A stretch of 64,000 bases of DNA from Pelomonas nitida. Lineage in GTDB: Bacteria; Pseudomonadota; Gammaproteobacteria; Burkholderiales; Burkholderiaceae_C. Where the stretch lies: assembly GCF_043555975.1 (NCBI RefSeq), contig NZ_JBIGIA010000002.1:186001-250000 (forward strand), in the 5' to 3' direction. Position 1 is the stretch's first letter; the number at the start of each line of letters is the position of its first letter. Under the pieces are notes generated by a model. That model worked only from the letters and a program-made list of their open reading frames with translations. It was not told the DNA's origin and ran no database searches. Of this stretch, positions 16,774 through 25,662 are shown piece after piece. Made by a program: the position numbers and the translations under genes.

Positions 16774-17921
16774 CAGAACAACCCCAACTGGTCAACTGTC
16801 TCGGGACGCGTCTTCGGCAGCACGACTTCTGCCACCGAAAAGCCCTGCTCCAAAAGTCGGGTCTCCTCCTCGTTGAGCGTACGAGCCTTTGAACCATCCG
16901 AGCCGCTCTGTAGCAGCACCACCCCGCGTCCATCGATGCCAGGGTTGCTGAGCAGCGCTTCGCTGTGGGTGCTGACGAATATTTGGCGCCTTACTTTGCG
17001 GTCGCGTTGCAGCCGACTCAGAATGAGTGGTATCTGCTTGACAATGGCATCGTTGAGCGAAATTTCGGGCTCTTCCAGTAACAGCAGCGCGTCGCCTTCC
17101 TGTAGTGACCACAGCAAGCCCAGGAGGCGCAGCGTACCGTCCGAAAATTGCTCCTCGGATTGCCAGCCGGCATTGGGACGATGATGCGAATAGAGTGCTT
17201 CTAGGTGTGGGTGGCCTAAGGCATCCTTCTTGAAGCGCAACTCCTTAAACTGAGGTACTGCCAAGGCCAGTGCCCGGTTAATGCGGGCTAGCCGCGCAGA
17301 GCGAGTTCGTTCCGTCGTCTTAGCGACTCGCTCCAGAAAGCCTTGGCCGAAGGGATCATCGTCCAGTCGCTGCCCACCAATCTTGTCGGCAAACTTCAGT
17401 AGCTGTGGTACCAGATGTAAGTAGACAGTGGTCCCAAAAAAGTCGGCCAGTTCCCTGAATCGGGCGTTGGCGCCGATTTGCTCTAGGCGCGTTTGCGTCA
17501 AAAGCATGACGTCCTGTCGATCGGCCTTGTCGGGCCGCTGAAACAGTCGGGTTCCCCCTTGCCAAACTTCCTCACTGGAGATGAGGATGCGCTGCGCGCC
17601 TTTGCCTTCGGGCTTGAAACCCAGTACGTAGCGCCACTCATATGGTTCATCGGGTGATGAGCCCAATTCGACATCGATCTGCACCTCGTTGTCGGTACGC
17701 GCATGTAGGCAACGCAGTTTACTGATGCCGCCCCGGTCGGCGATTGCCGTTTGCAGCCCGCCCCCCTTTGCCTTGCTGATGTCGCGTAAGAAGCGGAACA
17801 CATCCAGGAAATTCGACTTGCCTGAGGCATTGGGGCCAAGCAGGTACGACACCTCTTGCAAGGGCACGTCCAGGGATCGGAAATTTCTCCAGTTCTTCAG
17901 CTTCAGTCGAATGATCTGCAT
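16773..17921 (-). CDS. SMC-like AAA ATPase partnered with TOPRIM-like protein
   Basis: AAA_15/AAA_21-type ATPase of 382 aa. The Walker A LGPNASGKSN is at about residues 28-37, the ABC-like signature region around EEQFSDGTLRLLGLL near 255, Walker B LLLLEEPEIS near 282, and a switch-like STHSEALL near 320. This is the RecF/OLD-like layout of ATPases that sense DNA or phage products in defence systems. It starts 12 bp after the mod stop and overlaps the next gene by one base. Its place inside a type III restriction operon is unusual. Confidence 0.8.
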   Translation of the reverse strand: MQIIRLKLKNWRNFRSLDVPLQEVSYLLGPNASGKSNFLDVFRFLRDISKAKGGGLQTAIADRGGISKLRCLHARTDNEVQIDVELGSSPDEPYEWRYVLGFKPEGKGAQRILISSEEVWQGGTRLFQRPDKADRQDVMLLTQTRLEQIGANARFRELADFFGTTVYLHLVPQLLKFADKIGGQRLDDDPFGQGFLERVAKTTERTRSARLARINRALALAVPQFKELRFKKDALGHPHLEALYSHHRPNAGWQSEEQFSDGTLRLLGLLWSLQEGDALLLLEEPEISLNDAIVKQIPLILSRLQRDRKVRRQIFVSTHSEALLSNPGIDGRGVVLLQSGSDGSKARTLNEEETRLLEQGFSVAEVVLPKTRPETVDQLGLF

Positions 17922-17933
17922 GAGACGCTCCGT

Positions 17934-19847
17934 TTAGAGGCTTCGCACCTTGGCGATGCCGTGCTGTTCGAGGATGGCGGCCAAGTTGGTCTTGGCGACA
18001 TCGTTCTCGAAAGCGCTGTCGAGGAAGACGCAGGTCACTTCGCCTGCTGGGGTTTGCTCCTTGTGCCATGACACGAGGCCCAACGCTAGTAGCTCGGCAT
18101 CTGCAACGCTGATGCGCTCGTCGAAGCAGGCGACAAGCACCCCACTGCCGATGCTGTGCACTGTCTTGCCTGCGACTTCACGCACCTGAATGTCCACGCA
18201 AAGATCTAATCCCAGTTTTAGTAGCAATTCGGCGAGCAAATCTTCGGTCGTTCGGTTCTCGACCAGATGCTCAATATGGTCGAGTAGTGATGATTCCAGG
18301 GTGCTTGGAGCCGAATTCCACCTTCTGATGTTTGAGCTGGCTAAATAGTATTTTCTAAATCCACCATCAAATGTTGCATCTTGGGAGTTTCGAACAATTT
18401 CTGCCGATCTCTTTAGCCGGTTTTCAGTGATTTCTGAGATGGTGGCAAACCCCTTGGCTTTCGCCTCACTTTCTTCGGGGCACGGTTCGGGCAGTTGAAC
18501 GAGAATAAATCGACGCTTTCCACCGTCCATAGCATTCTGGAGCATCACGGCGTGCCCGGTCGCTCCCGAGCCTGCAAAAAAATCCAAGACAATCGAGTCC
18601 TTCCTGGTTGCCATAAGCAACATTTGTCGAATTAGCTCAACAGGCTTGGGAGAGTCAAAGACCGCAGCGCCATCGAATATTTCCTTTAAAACGTTCTTAG
18701 CGCTTTCATTTGTGCCAACATCCTCGGCAAACCATATCGTTTCCGGGGTTAAGCCACGATCTTTCGCCTCAAGGTATGTCTTAATTCTGGGGACGCCATT
18801 GCCGTCACGGCCAAACCATAGCCTGCCATCGTCCGCGGCCTGCTGCATGACACTCTGGGTGTAGAGCCAGCATCTCCCGCTTTCCAACTCATGCTTCATT
18901 CCGTTGGGCGCCACGAATGTGTAGAACTGTGACTTGGTGCCATGCCCTGCTTGCGCGGTCGCTGGATCTGATTTCCACAAACCACGGGGATCGTTGTCAG
19001 GATTCTTGTAGTTGGCAAGCGCCTTCTCCGACATCGGCAGTTGGCCAATCGCATCTGAAATGAAGCTCTTATCCTTGCAAAATACAATGATGTTGTCGTA
19101 TCGCGATGAGACCGATTTTCTGTTTTCTCGATTTGTTCTCTTTTCCCAGGCGATGGTTGCTATGTAATTCTCTTCACCAAATACTTCATCACAAACCTTC
19201 CGAAGGTTCGCAACCTCTCCCTCATCCATGGAGATAAAAATAACCCCATCTGGTGAGAGTAAATTCCTTGCAAGTGCTAGGCGGGGGCTAATCATGTTTA
19301 GCCAGTCAGTATGAAATCGGCCGCTCGCCTCGGTATTGCTGCTGATTTTCCGCCCACCTTCGACCTGGCCTGTCAGCTGCAAATAGTTTTGGATGTTGTC
19401 GTGGAAGTTGTCGGGGTAGACGAAGTCCTTCCCGGTGTTGTATGGCGGGTCGATGTAGATCAGCTTGACCTTGCCGGCGTAGCTCTTCTGAAGCAGCTTC
19501 AGCACTTCGAGGTTGTCGCCCTCGATCATCAGGTTCTGCGTCGTGTCCCAGTCCACGCTTTCTTCGGGGCAAGGACGGAGCGTGCCCGTGCTGGGCGTTA
19601 GGGCCAGCTGGCGAGCCGCCCGCTTGCCATGCCAGTTGAGGCCGTACTTCTCATCTGCGTCGGTCACGGTTGCATCGCCGACCAAGGCCTTGAGCACGTC
19701 GATGTTGATGGCCGGCCCGGTTCTTCCATTCGTAGCGCCTTCGGTCACCAGCTCGGGGAACAGGCCCTTCAGCCGGGCCAGGTTGTCGGCCAGGATGTCA
19801 GCGCTCTGGCTCTCAGGCATGCCGGGTTCGATCTTTTGGATGGACAT
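17934..19847 (-). CDS. mod: Type III DNA adenine methyltransferase, Mod subunit
   Basis: Beta-class N6-adenine methyltransferase of 637 aa. The catalytic DPPYNTGKDF motif is at residues 133-142, and the AdoMet-binding FFAGSGATGH lies well downstream, with the target-recognition region between, as in type III Mod. It should set the recognition sequence for Res. The central part (roughly residues 195-515, plus-strand 18300-19260) uses visibly more A/T than the ends of the gene, suggesting exchange of the recognition domain. It starts 20 bp after the preceding gene. Confidence 0.92.
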   Translation of the reverse strand: MSIQKIEPGMPESQSADILADNLARLKGLFPELVTEGATNGRTGPAINIDVLKALVGDATVTDADEKYGLNWHGKRAARQLALTPSTGTLRPCPEESVDWDTTQNLMIEGDNLEVLKLLQKSYAGKVKLIYIDPPYNTGKDFVYPDNFHDNIQNYLQLTGQVEGGRKISSNTEASGRFHTDWLNMISPRLALARNLLSPDGVIFISMDEGEVANLRKVCDEVFGEENYIATIAWEKRTNRENRKSVSSRYDNIIVFCKDKSFISDAIGQLPMSEKALANYKNPDNDPRGLWKSDPATAQAGHGTKSQFYTFVAPNGMKHELESGRCWLYTQSVMQQAADDGRLWFGRDGNGVPRIKTYLEAKDRGLTPETIWFAEDVGTNESAKNVLKEIFDGAAVFDSPKPVELIRQMLLMATRKDSIVLDFFAGSGATGHAVMLQNAMDGGKRRFILVQLPEPCPEESEAKAKGFATISEITENRLKRSAEIVRNSQDATFDGGFRKYYLASSNIRRWNSAPSTLESSLLDHIEHLVENRTTEDLLAELLLKLGLDLCVDIQVREVAGKTVHSIGSGVLVACFDERISVADAELLALGLVSWHKEQTPAGEVTCVFLDSAFENDVAKTNLAAILEQHGIAKVRSL

Positions 19848-19866
19848 GGTTCGTTCTTCTTGGACT

Positions 19867-20592
19867 TCAGTGTTCTTGGGCTTGACCTACGGCGCCATCG
19901 GCGCGGGCGTGGGTCGGCAGGGGCGGCGGCAGATCAGCGGCAAACTCAAGTTGGAGCCTGCTGACGCGCCGCACCATGGGCTGGCTACCAGCCAGTACAG
20001 CCAGCATCATGCCAGCCATCAAGAGCAGGCCGTTGCAGTTGCGCAGGGCGCCAATCACCAGCGGCTCGGGAAAGCCGCGCGCATGGCGGTGCAGGGCGTG
20101 GATGCCGCCGTGGACAAAGGAGTTCAGTGCCGCGGCGTTGTTGTCCTTGAACGCCTGCAGGCCGAGCAGCGGCTGTGCAGCGGCAGGCTTGTCGGCCAGT
20201 TGCTTGAGCATGTCGGCCAGCATCGGCAGCTTGCTGGCCGCCGCTTCGGTCTCCTTCGACAGCGGGGCAGCGAGCTTGTCCACCGCGAGGTCCGTCGCCG
20301 CGTAGAGAAGCCACACGGCGCGCGTCAGGGCTTCGTGTTGCAGGCGAAGGAGGCTGAACGCCGCGGTCGGCAGGCCTTGTGCCACCAGAACCCGGAGCGC
20401 TCGGCCATGCTCCAGCGCCACGCAGGCGGCGCTGACACTGGCGCTGATGCGTGCCGACCCATCGTAGGGGCGGTACTGCTCGGCGGCGATGGCAGCCATA
20501 AGAGCTTCATCCAGCTCATCGGCTCGGGCAAGTGCCTGGCCCAGCGTGTCCAGTGCCATGCTGGCGTCGTGCGGTGCGGGCGCGTCCGTCAT
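19867..20592 (-). CDS. Uncharacterised helical protein in defence operon
   Basis: Protein of 241 aa, alanine and leucine rich, predicted mostly helical, with a hydrophobic segment at about residues 185-202. It begins with an ATGA overlap on the DUF4391 gene and ends 20 bp before mod. The pattern LLRLQHEALTRAVWLLY near residue 82 resembles DUF5677/DUF6988-type proteins; I could not confirm a catalytic motif. The tight coupling indicates it is a component of the same system rather than a passenger. Confidence 0.55.
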   Translation of the reverse strand: MTDAPAPHDASMALDTLGQALARADELDEALMAAIAAEQYRPYDGSARISASVSAACVALEHGRALRVLVAQGLPTAAFSLLRLQHEALTRAVWLLYAATDLAVDKLAAPLSKETEAAASKLPMLADMLKQLADKPAAAQPLLGLQAFKDNNAAALNSFVHGGIHALHRHARGFPEPLVIGALRNCNGLLLMAGMMLAVLAGSQPMVRRVSRLQLEFAADLPPPLPTHARADGAVGQAQEH

Positions 20593-21353
20593 GCGGCCTC
20601 CCCGGACAGCATGCGCTGCAAGGTCAGCAACTGGCGCTCCGCGGCATGGATCTCTTGGTTCAGTGCCACTTGGCGGGCGATCTGCCTTTCCTTGTCGGCT
20701 TGGCTGCGCAGCTGCGCGATCTGCGCCTTCAGCTGGCGGCAGTCCTGCAAGGTGGCGTGCCGTGCCGCTGCTTGTTCGCGCGTCAGGCTGGGCTGGAACC
20801 GGCCCGTTTCCTCGGCGATGTCCAGCGCGCTCGCGGTGTCTAGCCAGCCTTGGTAGAGCGCGAACAGGTCGGTCTGGGGCTGCTTGGCCAGCGCCATGGC
20901 CGCGTAAAAGGCCTGCCCGCTGCCGGCATCAGGCAGCAGGACAGAAGGAATGGGGCCGTCCAGCACCGTCTTGTCCGCTTCGTTCTGCGACGCGCGGATG
21001 TGAGCGAGCGACAGACTGACGCCGAGGTCTGAGCTGGTGGCAAGCAGCATGGGGTAGGGCACGGCACGATGCAGCAGCTCGGCCAGGCGGCCAGGCTTGG
21101 TGCCTGGCTTCAGCTTCAGGCTCAGCACCGCCACCTCCAGGTACTCGCGCTGCGCATCCTTGAAGGCCGGCACGCCGATCAGGTGGGGCTTAAGGGATGC
21201 CAGCCACTGAACCTCGTCCACCCCGTCTTGCACCTGGCGTTTGTCGGCCGCCGTGGCGGCGCCATGCTCGGCCAGCAGCTTCTTGGGCACGCGCTGGTCT
21301 ACCCGAGTGGCGTCGGGCAGACCGAGGGCGTCGATCAGTGCATCGGCACTCAT
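20589..21353 (-). CDS. DUF4391-type protein
   Basis: Protein of 254 aa starting at the ATG at 21353, which overlaps the helicase stop (ATGA). The MSADALIDALGLPDATRVDQRVPKKLL opening and a C-terminal coiled-coil-like stretch (about residues 200-250, rich in Gln, Arg and Leu) are what I associate with DUF4391 proteins, often coded between an SNF2 helicase and a methyltransferase in defence islands. Molecular function is unknown. It overlaps the next gene by four bases. Confidence 0.7.
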   Translation of the reverse strand: MSADALIDALGLPDATRVDQRVPKKLLAEHGAATAADKRQVQDGVDEVQWLASLKPHLIGVPAFKDAQREYLEVAVLSLKLKPGTKPGRLAELLHRAVPYPMLLATSSDLGVSLSLAHIRASQNEADKTVLDGPIPSVLLPDAGSGQAFYAAMALAKQPQTDLFALYQGWLDTASALDIAEETGRFQPSLTREQAAARHATLQDCRQLKAQIAQLRSQADKERQIARQVALNQEIHAAERQLLTLQRMLSGEAA

Positions 21354-24300
21354 GCTGCCGCCGTGCTTGCTGCAGCTCCCGCGGTGGCTGACGAACCCGG
21401 CAGGACAACCAGGTAGGCCAGCACTTCGAAGTCGTTCATGCCGGCGAACTCGCCGCGCATGGCATGGGTGCCGCCCGGCGCGAAGAGGCTGGCGACTGCC
21501 CGTTCCTCCCCCTTGCCGACGATGGAGCCCACTGCAGCAGCGAGCAGGTCCTGGGCGTGGCGCATATCGGAGAACTGCCGCGTGCTCTTGGCGTGGCGAG
21601 CGACGGCGCCGGCATCGGGCAGCTCGCGGCCCATGCTCAGGCGCTTCAGGCGATCCAGCGCGTGCTTGGCCTGGGTGTAGGGCAGCAACACCGTGCCGTG
21701 CTCGCCGATGTGCACCAGGTAGATGGGCGCCAGCGGGTAGCTGGGGTCGACGGCCTTCTCGGCCGCGACGCCCTCGGCGCGCAGACAGAAGAGCATGCCG
21801 GGCGGGATGTCGGCTTCGTGGGTGGTGGTGACGGCGCATGCACCCAGGGGCATGCTCTCCAGCTTCCCCGGGTGGGCCTTGAGGTAGCGCGCCAGGTCGA
21901 TGCGGTAGTCGGTGAGGGTCAGGTCGGTGATGGACACGCCGCTGGACAGGTCTTCCAGGTCGATCACGGCGTCTTGCAGCTTCAACAGCTGCTTGCGCCG
22001 GTACTCCAGGTCGTTCATCGGGTCGCCGGACTGCTGCTCGATGATGTTCTCTTCACCCGTGGCGGAGACATCCAGCAGCACCATGCGACCGCTGACGCGC
22101 TGCTCCAGGCCGATGTACTCCTCCAGCTCCATGTTGGGCCAGAAGTTGACGAGCTGGATGCTGGTGTTGGGCGAGCCCAGGCGGTCGACACGACCGAAGC
22201 GCTGAATGATCCGCACCGGGTTCCAGTGGATGTCGTAGTTCACCAGCCAGTCGCAGTCCTGCAGGTTCTGGCCTTCGCTGATGCAGTCGGTGGCGATCAG
22301 TAGGTCCAGCTCACCCTCGTGCGCCAGGCTGGCAGGGCGCTCCTTGGACCGGGGGGAGAAGGCGGTGAGGATCGTGGTCAGATCCTTGCGCAGCCCGGGC
22401 AGGGTGGACCGGTTCCGCCCCGCGCCCGTGACCAGAGCAGCTTCGACCTGTAGGTGGGTCTTTGCCCAGTCCGCCAGGTGCTCGTACAGGTACTCGGCCG
22501 TGTCGGCAAACGCGGTAAAGACGATGACCTTGCGGTTGCCGGCGTTGATGGGGTTGCGCACCTTCTCCGCGATCAGGTCGCGCAGCTTGCCGAGCTTGTC
22601 GTCGCGGGCGGCATCGACTTGCAGGGCGGCGGCGTTGAGCGTGGCCAGCCGGTTGCGGTCTTCGGTGAGGTCCTGACGCCAGCGGGCGAGGTCGATGTCG
22701 CTGAGCAGCACCTTGACCTTGCGGCCGACCAGCAGGGTTTCGAAGGCGGGATCGTCCACATCGACATCCGCGATGTCGATCTCTTCGAACTCGTCTTCGG
22801 CACCGACGCTGCCTGCCTGGTAGGCCTGCAGCCGAGCCAGGGTCTCGTCGACATCCTTGAGCTGTCGGCCCACGGTCAGGGCGAAGGAAAAGACGGAGCT
22901 TTCCATCCGCTTGAGCAGGTTGACGCGCATCAGGTGGATCAAGCTCTCTTCGCGGTCGACCTGGCGGAAGATGCTCTCGCCGCCTCGAATGGAGGTGCTG
23001 TACTTGGCGTCGTAGCTGGCCAGCTTGTCTTCCTTGACGTAGCGCAGCGGCGCGTAGCTAGCCAGCTTGAGCCGGCGGATCTCGAAGTTGATCTCCTTGA
23101 TCGACTGGAACTCGCCGGCCTTGTCGACGTCAGCCTTGATGTTGATGGGTGGCAGGCGGCCAGGGAATCGGCCGGTCTCTGCGGTGCCGTAGTACTTCTC
23201 GATGTGACGGCGGGAGCGCGCGATGGTCAGGTGGTCCAGCAGCGCGAAGTAGTCGAAGCCCAGCATTTCCACCAGTAGCTGGGGCGTTCGCTCTTCTTCG
23301 GGCAGCTCCAGCCACCGGTTGAAGGACTTCTGGGCGCGACGCGTGGTGCTGTCGATGCTGGCGATGCCATGGTCGAAGAAGGCGGTGTCATCGCCCTCGG
23401 TGACGAAGGCGATCTGGTTCTTCAGATCGGCCAGGCGGTTGTTGACCGGCGTGGCCGACAACATCAGCACGCGGGTCTTGACGCCCTCGCGAATGATCTT
23501 GCGCATCAGCCGGTCGTAGCGCGTCTCAGCGCCTTGCTTCGGGGCCTTCTTGTTGCGGAAGTTGTGGGACTCGTCGATGACGACCAGGTCGTAGTTGCCC
23601 CAGTTGATGTGCGCAAGGTCGATGTCACCCGACAGGCCGCCGTCGCGCGACAGGTCGGTGTGGTTCAAGACGTCGTAGTTGAAGCGGTCGGACGCCAGCA
23701 TGTTGCGCTGGTCGTTGGCCTTGTAGATGGTCCAGTTGTCGCGCAGGCGCTTGGGGCACAACACCAGGACGCGGTCGTTGCGCAGCTCGTGGTACTTGAT
23801 GATGGCCAGCGCCTCGAAGGTCTTCCCGAGGCCGACGCTGTCGGCAATGATGCAGCCGCCGAAGCGATCCAGCTTGTCGATGGCGCCGACGACGCCGTCG
23901 CGCTGGAACTTGTAGAGCTTCTTCCAGACGATGGTGTCGCGTATGCCGGTGGCTGACTTGACGATGCGGTCCTCGTCCATGTCCTGGCTGTCAGCCCTGA
24001 ACAGGTGGTACAGCATCGCCGTGTAGACGCTCATCGGGTCACGCGCTGCCGCCAGCTCGTCGAGGGCTTGCAGGATTGCAGTCTTCGCGTCAGGTTGCTG
24101 GCCGAGGCCCTCCCACTGGAGGTCGAACCACTGGGCCAGCGCCTCGGCTTCCTGGGCTGTCTCGGACGCCTGGATGAAGCTCAGAGGGTTGCCTGGGGTG
24201 ATGCCGAGGCCATCGGTCGACAGGCCGAAGGACCCGTGCACGGCTTGCCGGGCCTTGCCGTCCGGTCCACGAAGGACCGCGAGGCCTTGGGGGATGGAGC

Positions 24301-24601
24301 CCGGTGCGCAACGCACTTCAGCCTTGCCGCGAATCCATTCCGCGAACTGCTTGGCGAGGTTCGGCGCCTGCAGCCGATTACGGGCAGGCCGATCGGCAGC
24401 GTTGCCTAGGGGGCTGAAGTCGGCCGCATCTGCGGGCACCAGCAGCCGGGCGGCGCTGAGCTTGCTGGCTCCTTCCTGAAGCGCTTCGAACGCGAACAGC
24501 GAGCCAGACGCCGTCATCAGGTCGATCTGGTTGCCGGAAACGAGTTCGGGCGAGATAAGGTCTACAACACGGTCAGTACCAGCATTTCGGATCAGCTTCA
24601 T
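21350..24601 (-). CDS. SNF2-type helicase, first gene of defence operon
   Basis: Superfamily 2 ATPase of 1083 aa. After a 200-residue N-terminal region resembling the PLD-like front domain of such proteins come Walker A IADSVGLGKTFE (about 249-260), the DESH box in VVIDESHNFRN, motif III LMLSATPVNNR, and in the C-terminal lobe IATDCISEGQNLQ and RIIQRFGRVDRLGS (motif VI). It is probably a DNA translocase. It opens a run of nine minus-strand genes with only 4-26 bp gaps or overlaps. The long insert between the helicase lobes is usual for large defence helicases. It is not accompanied by DISARM drmA/drmB or BREX pglZ. Confidence 0.85.
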   Translation of the reverse strand: MKLIRNAGTDRVVDLISPELVSGNQIDLMTASGSLFAFEALQEGASKLSAARLLVPADAADFSPLGNAADRPARNRLQAPNLAKQFAEWIRGKAEVRCAPGSIPQGLAVLRGPDGKARQAVHGSFGLSTDGLGITPGNPLSFIQASETAQEAEALAQWFDLQWEGLGQQPDAKTAILQALDELAAARDPMSVYTAMLYHLFRADSQDMDEDRIVKSATGIRDTIVWKKLYKFQRDGVVGAIDKLDRFGGCIIADSVGLGKTFEALAIIKYHELRNDRVLVLCPKRLRDNWTIYKANDQRNMLASDRFNYDVLNHTDLSRDGGLSGDIDLAHINWGNYDLVVIDESHNFRNKKAPKQGAETRYDRLMRKIIREGVKTRVLMLSATPVNNRLADLKNQIAFVTEGDDTAFFDHGIASIDSTTRRAQKSFNRWLELPEEERTPQLLVEMLGFDYFALLDHLTIARSRRHIEKYYGTAETGRFPGRLPPINIKADVDKAGEFQSIKEINFEIRRLKLASYAPLRYVKEDKLASYDAKYSTSIRGGESIFRQVDREESLIHLMRVNLLKRMESSVFSFALTVGRQLKDVDETLARLQAYQAGSVGAEDEFEEIDIADVDVDDPAFETLLVGRKVKVLLSDIDLARWRQDLTEDRNRLATLNAAALQVDAARDDKLGKLRDLIAEKVRNPINAGNRKVIVFTAFADTAEYLYEHLADWAKTHLQVEAALVTGAGRNRSTLPGLRKDLTTILTAFSPRSKERPASLAHEGELDLLIATDCISEGQNLQDCDWLVNYDIHWNPVRIIQRFGRVDRLGSPNTSIQLVNFWPNMELEEYIGLEQRVSGRMVLLDVSATGEENIIEQQSGDPMNDLEYRRKQLLKLQDAVIDLEDLSSGVSITDLTLTDYRIDLARYLKAHPGKLESMPLGACAVTTTHEADIPPGMLFCLRAEGVAAEKAVDPSYPLAPIYLVHIGEHGTVLLPYTQAKHALDRLKRLSMGRELPDAGAVARHAKSTRQFSDMRHAQDLLAAAVGSIVGKGEERAVASLFAPGGTHAMRGEFAGMNDFEVLAYLVVLPGSSATAGAAASTAAA

Positions 24602-24713
24602 CGTTTTTTTGCTCCCTGCAGCAATTTAACCGAGGGGGCAAGTGATCCGGCAGCGTGGTTCTGCCTAACTGTGCGGTGCGCGGCTCCGCTTCTAAGTAGA
24701 TACCCGAGATTTA

Positions 24714-24725
24714 CACAGCGCTGTG
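24714..24725. promoter_or_regulatory. 12-bp palindrome before the defence operon
   Basis: CACAGCGCTGTG is a perfect palindrome about 113 bp upstream of the helicase start, in the 161-bp gap after the RepB-like gene. A TATCTA sequence (minus strand, near 24700) downstream of it may be a -10. It is a candidate operator; no regulator is identified. Confidence 0.35.
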
Positions 24726-24762
24726 CCTGTCTCAGTGAGGCGGGTGAGGCAAGAAGGCGGGT

Positions 24763-25662
24763 TTACTCCGAGGGCAGACGCTTGATCTCGGCGACGAGCT
24801 GGAGCTGCTGCAGGTAGTCGTTGTGGAACCGTGCCAGCCAGCGGACAACGTGCACGTTGTCCAGAAGCGTCTTGATGTGTGCCTTGATGATGGCCAGCTG
24901 TAGGGTCAGGTCACCGTAGGTTTCTTCGATCAACTTCGTGTCGGCTTGCATGGCCGCCAGCTCCCGCTGCAGGCGCTGCACCGTTTCCGTGGCGCCCGAG
25001 CGCTGGACCTTGGCCTTGGTGTCGGGCGCCAGCTGATCGGGGGGCGTGTGCTGAAGCATGGCTTCCGCAAGCTTGACCGAGTAGTTCTCCAGGCCAACCA
25101 TGGTTCGGGCCACGTCGATCTGCCGGAACGCGCCCATTTTGCGCAGCACACCGAAGATGGTCCGGCCGGCTGGCTTGTCGGCCAGCAGGCGCACCGCCTC
25201 GTCGCAGATGCCGTCGAGCATGCGGAAGCGCTCCTGGATAGACTTCTCCGAGATGTCGAGCGCGGCAGCGAGGCGTTGTACCGACGCGCCGCGCTCAGCC
25301 GCGCGGACGATCATCTTGTGCTCTTGCACGACGGAAAGACGGCTGACGCGCTTGTTGTAGGTGTAGCCCTCGTCGTCGGTCGAGATCAGGCAAAGCGCTC
25401 GGGCGACGCCGAGCTCCGTCAAAGCCAGGAGTCGGATGTGACCGTCCAGGACCTGGTAGGCGCCTTGGTGGGCAGGATGATGAATGACGACCAGCGGCTC
25501 TACGAGGCCGATCTCGGCCAGCGACGACTTGACCTGCTTGTACTTGACGCTGACCTTGATCGTGGCCGGCACGACCCGGCTTGCATGCAGCAGCTCCAGC
25601 GGAACTTCCACGCAATCCAGCTCGAATCCGAGGCGAATGGGTTTGGGATTCTTGTCCATCAT
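24763..25662 (-). CDS. ParB/RepB-like protein 2 (plasmid partition RepB type)
   Basis: Protein of 299 aa with a ParB-type N-terminal nuclease-like domain (GLVEPLVVIHHPAH then YQVLDGHIRLLAL at about residues 53-82), a central helix-turn-helix (VQRLAAALDISEKSIQERF, about 128-146) and a RepB C-terminal helical region. It starts with an ATGA overlap on the first ParB-like gene and is third in a recombinase-ParB-RepB unit. The start MMDKNPKPI repeats the MMDK start of its neighbour. It may assist serine recombinase site selection or element maintenance rather than classical partition, since no ParA is present. Confidence 0.75.
   Translation of the reverse strand: MMDKNPKPIRLGFELDCVEVPLELLHASRVVPATIKVSVKYKQVKSSLAEIGLVEPLVVIHHPAHQGAYQVLDGHIRLLALTELGVARALCLISTDDEGYTYNKRVSRLSVVQEHKMIVRAAERGASVQRLAAALDISEKSIQERFRMLDGICDEAVRLLADKPAGRTIFGVLRKMGAFRQIDVARTMVGLENYSVKLAEAMLQHTPPDQLAPDTKAKVQRSGATETVQRLQRELAAMQADTKLIEETYGDLTLQLAIIKAHIKTLLDNVHVVRWLARFHNDYLQQLQLVAEIKRLPSE

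Noticed and set aside
16165..17921. ATPase-TOPRIM pair called as a complete PARIS system
   Set aside because: The TOPRIM protein looks like DUF4276 rather than the larger DUF4435 protein of PARIS; only the general plan matches.
11506..24601. Defence operon as BREX or DISARM
   Set aside because: No pglZ, brxC/L, drmA or drmB; Mod and Res show type III restriction motifs.
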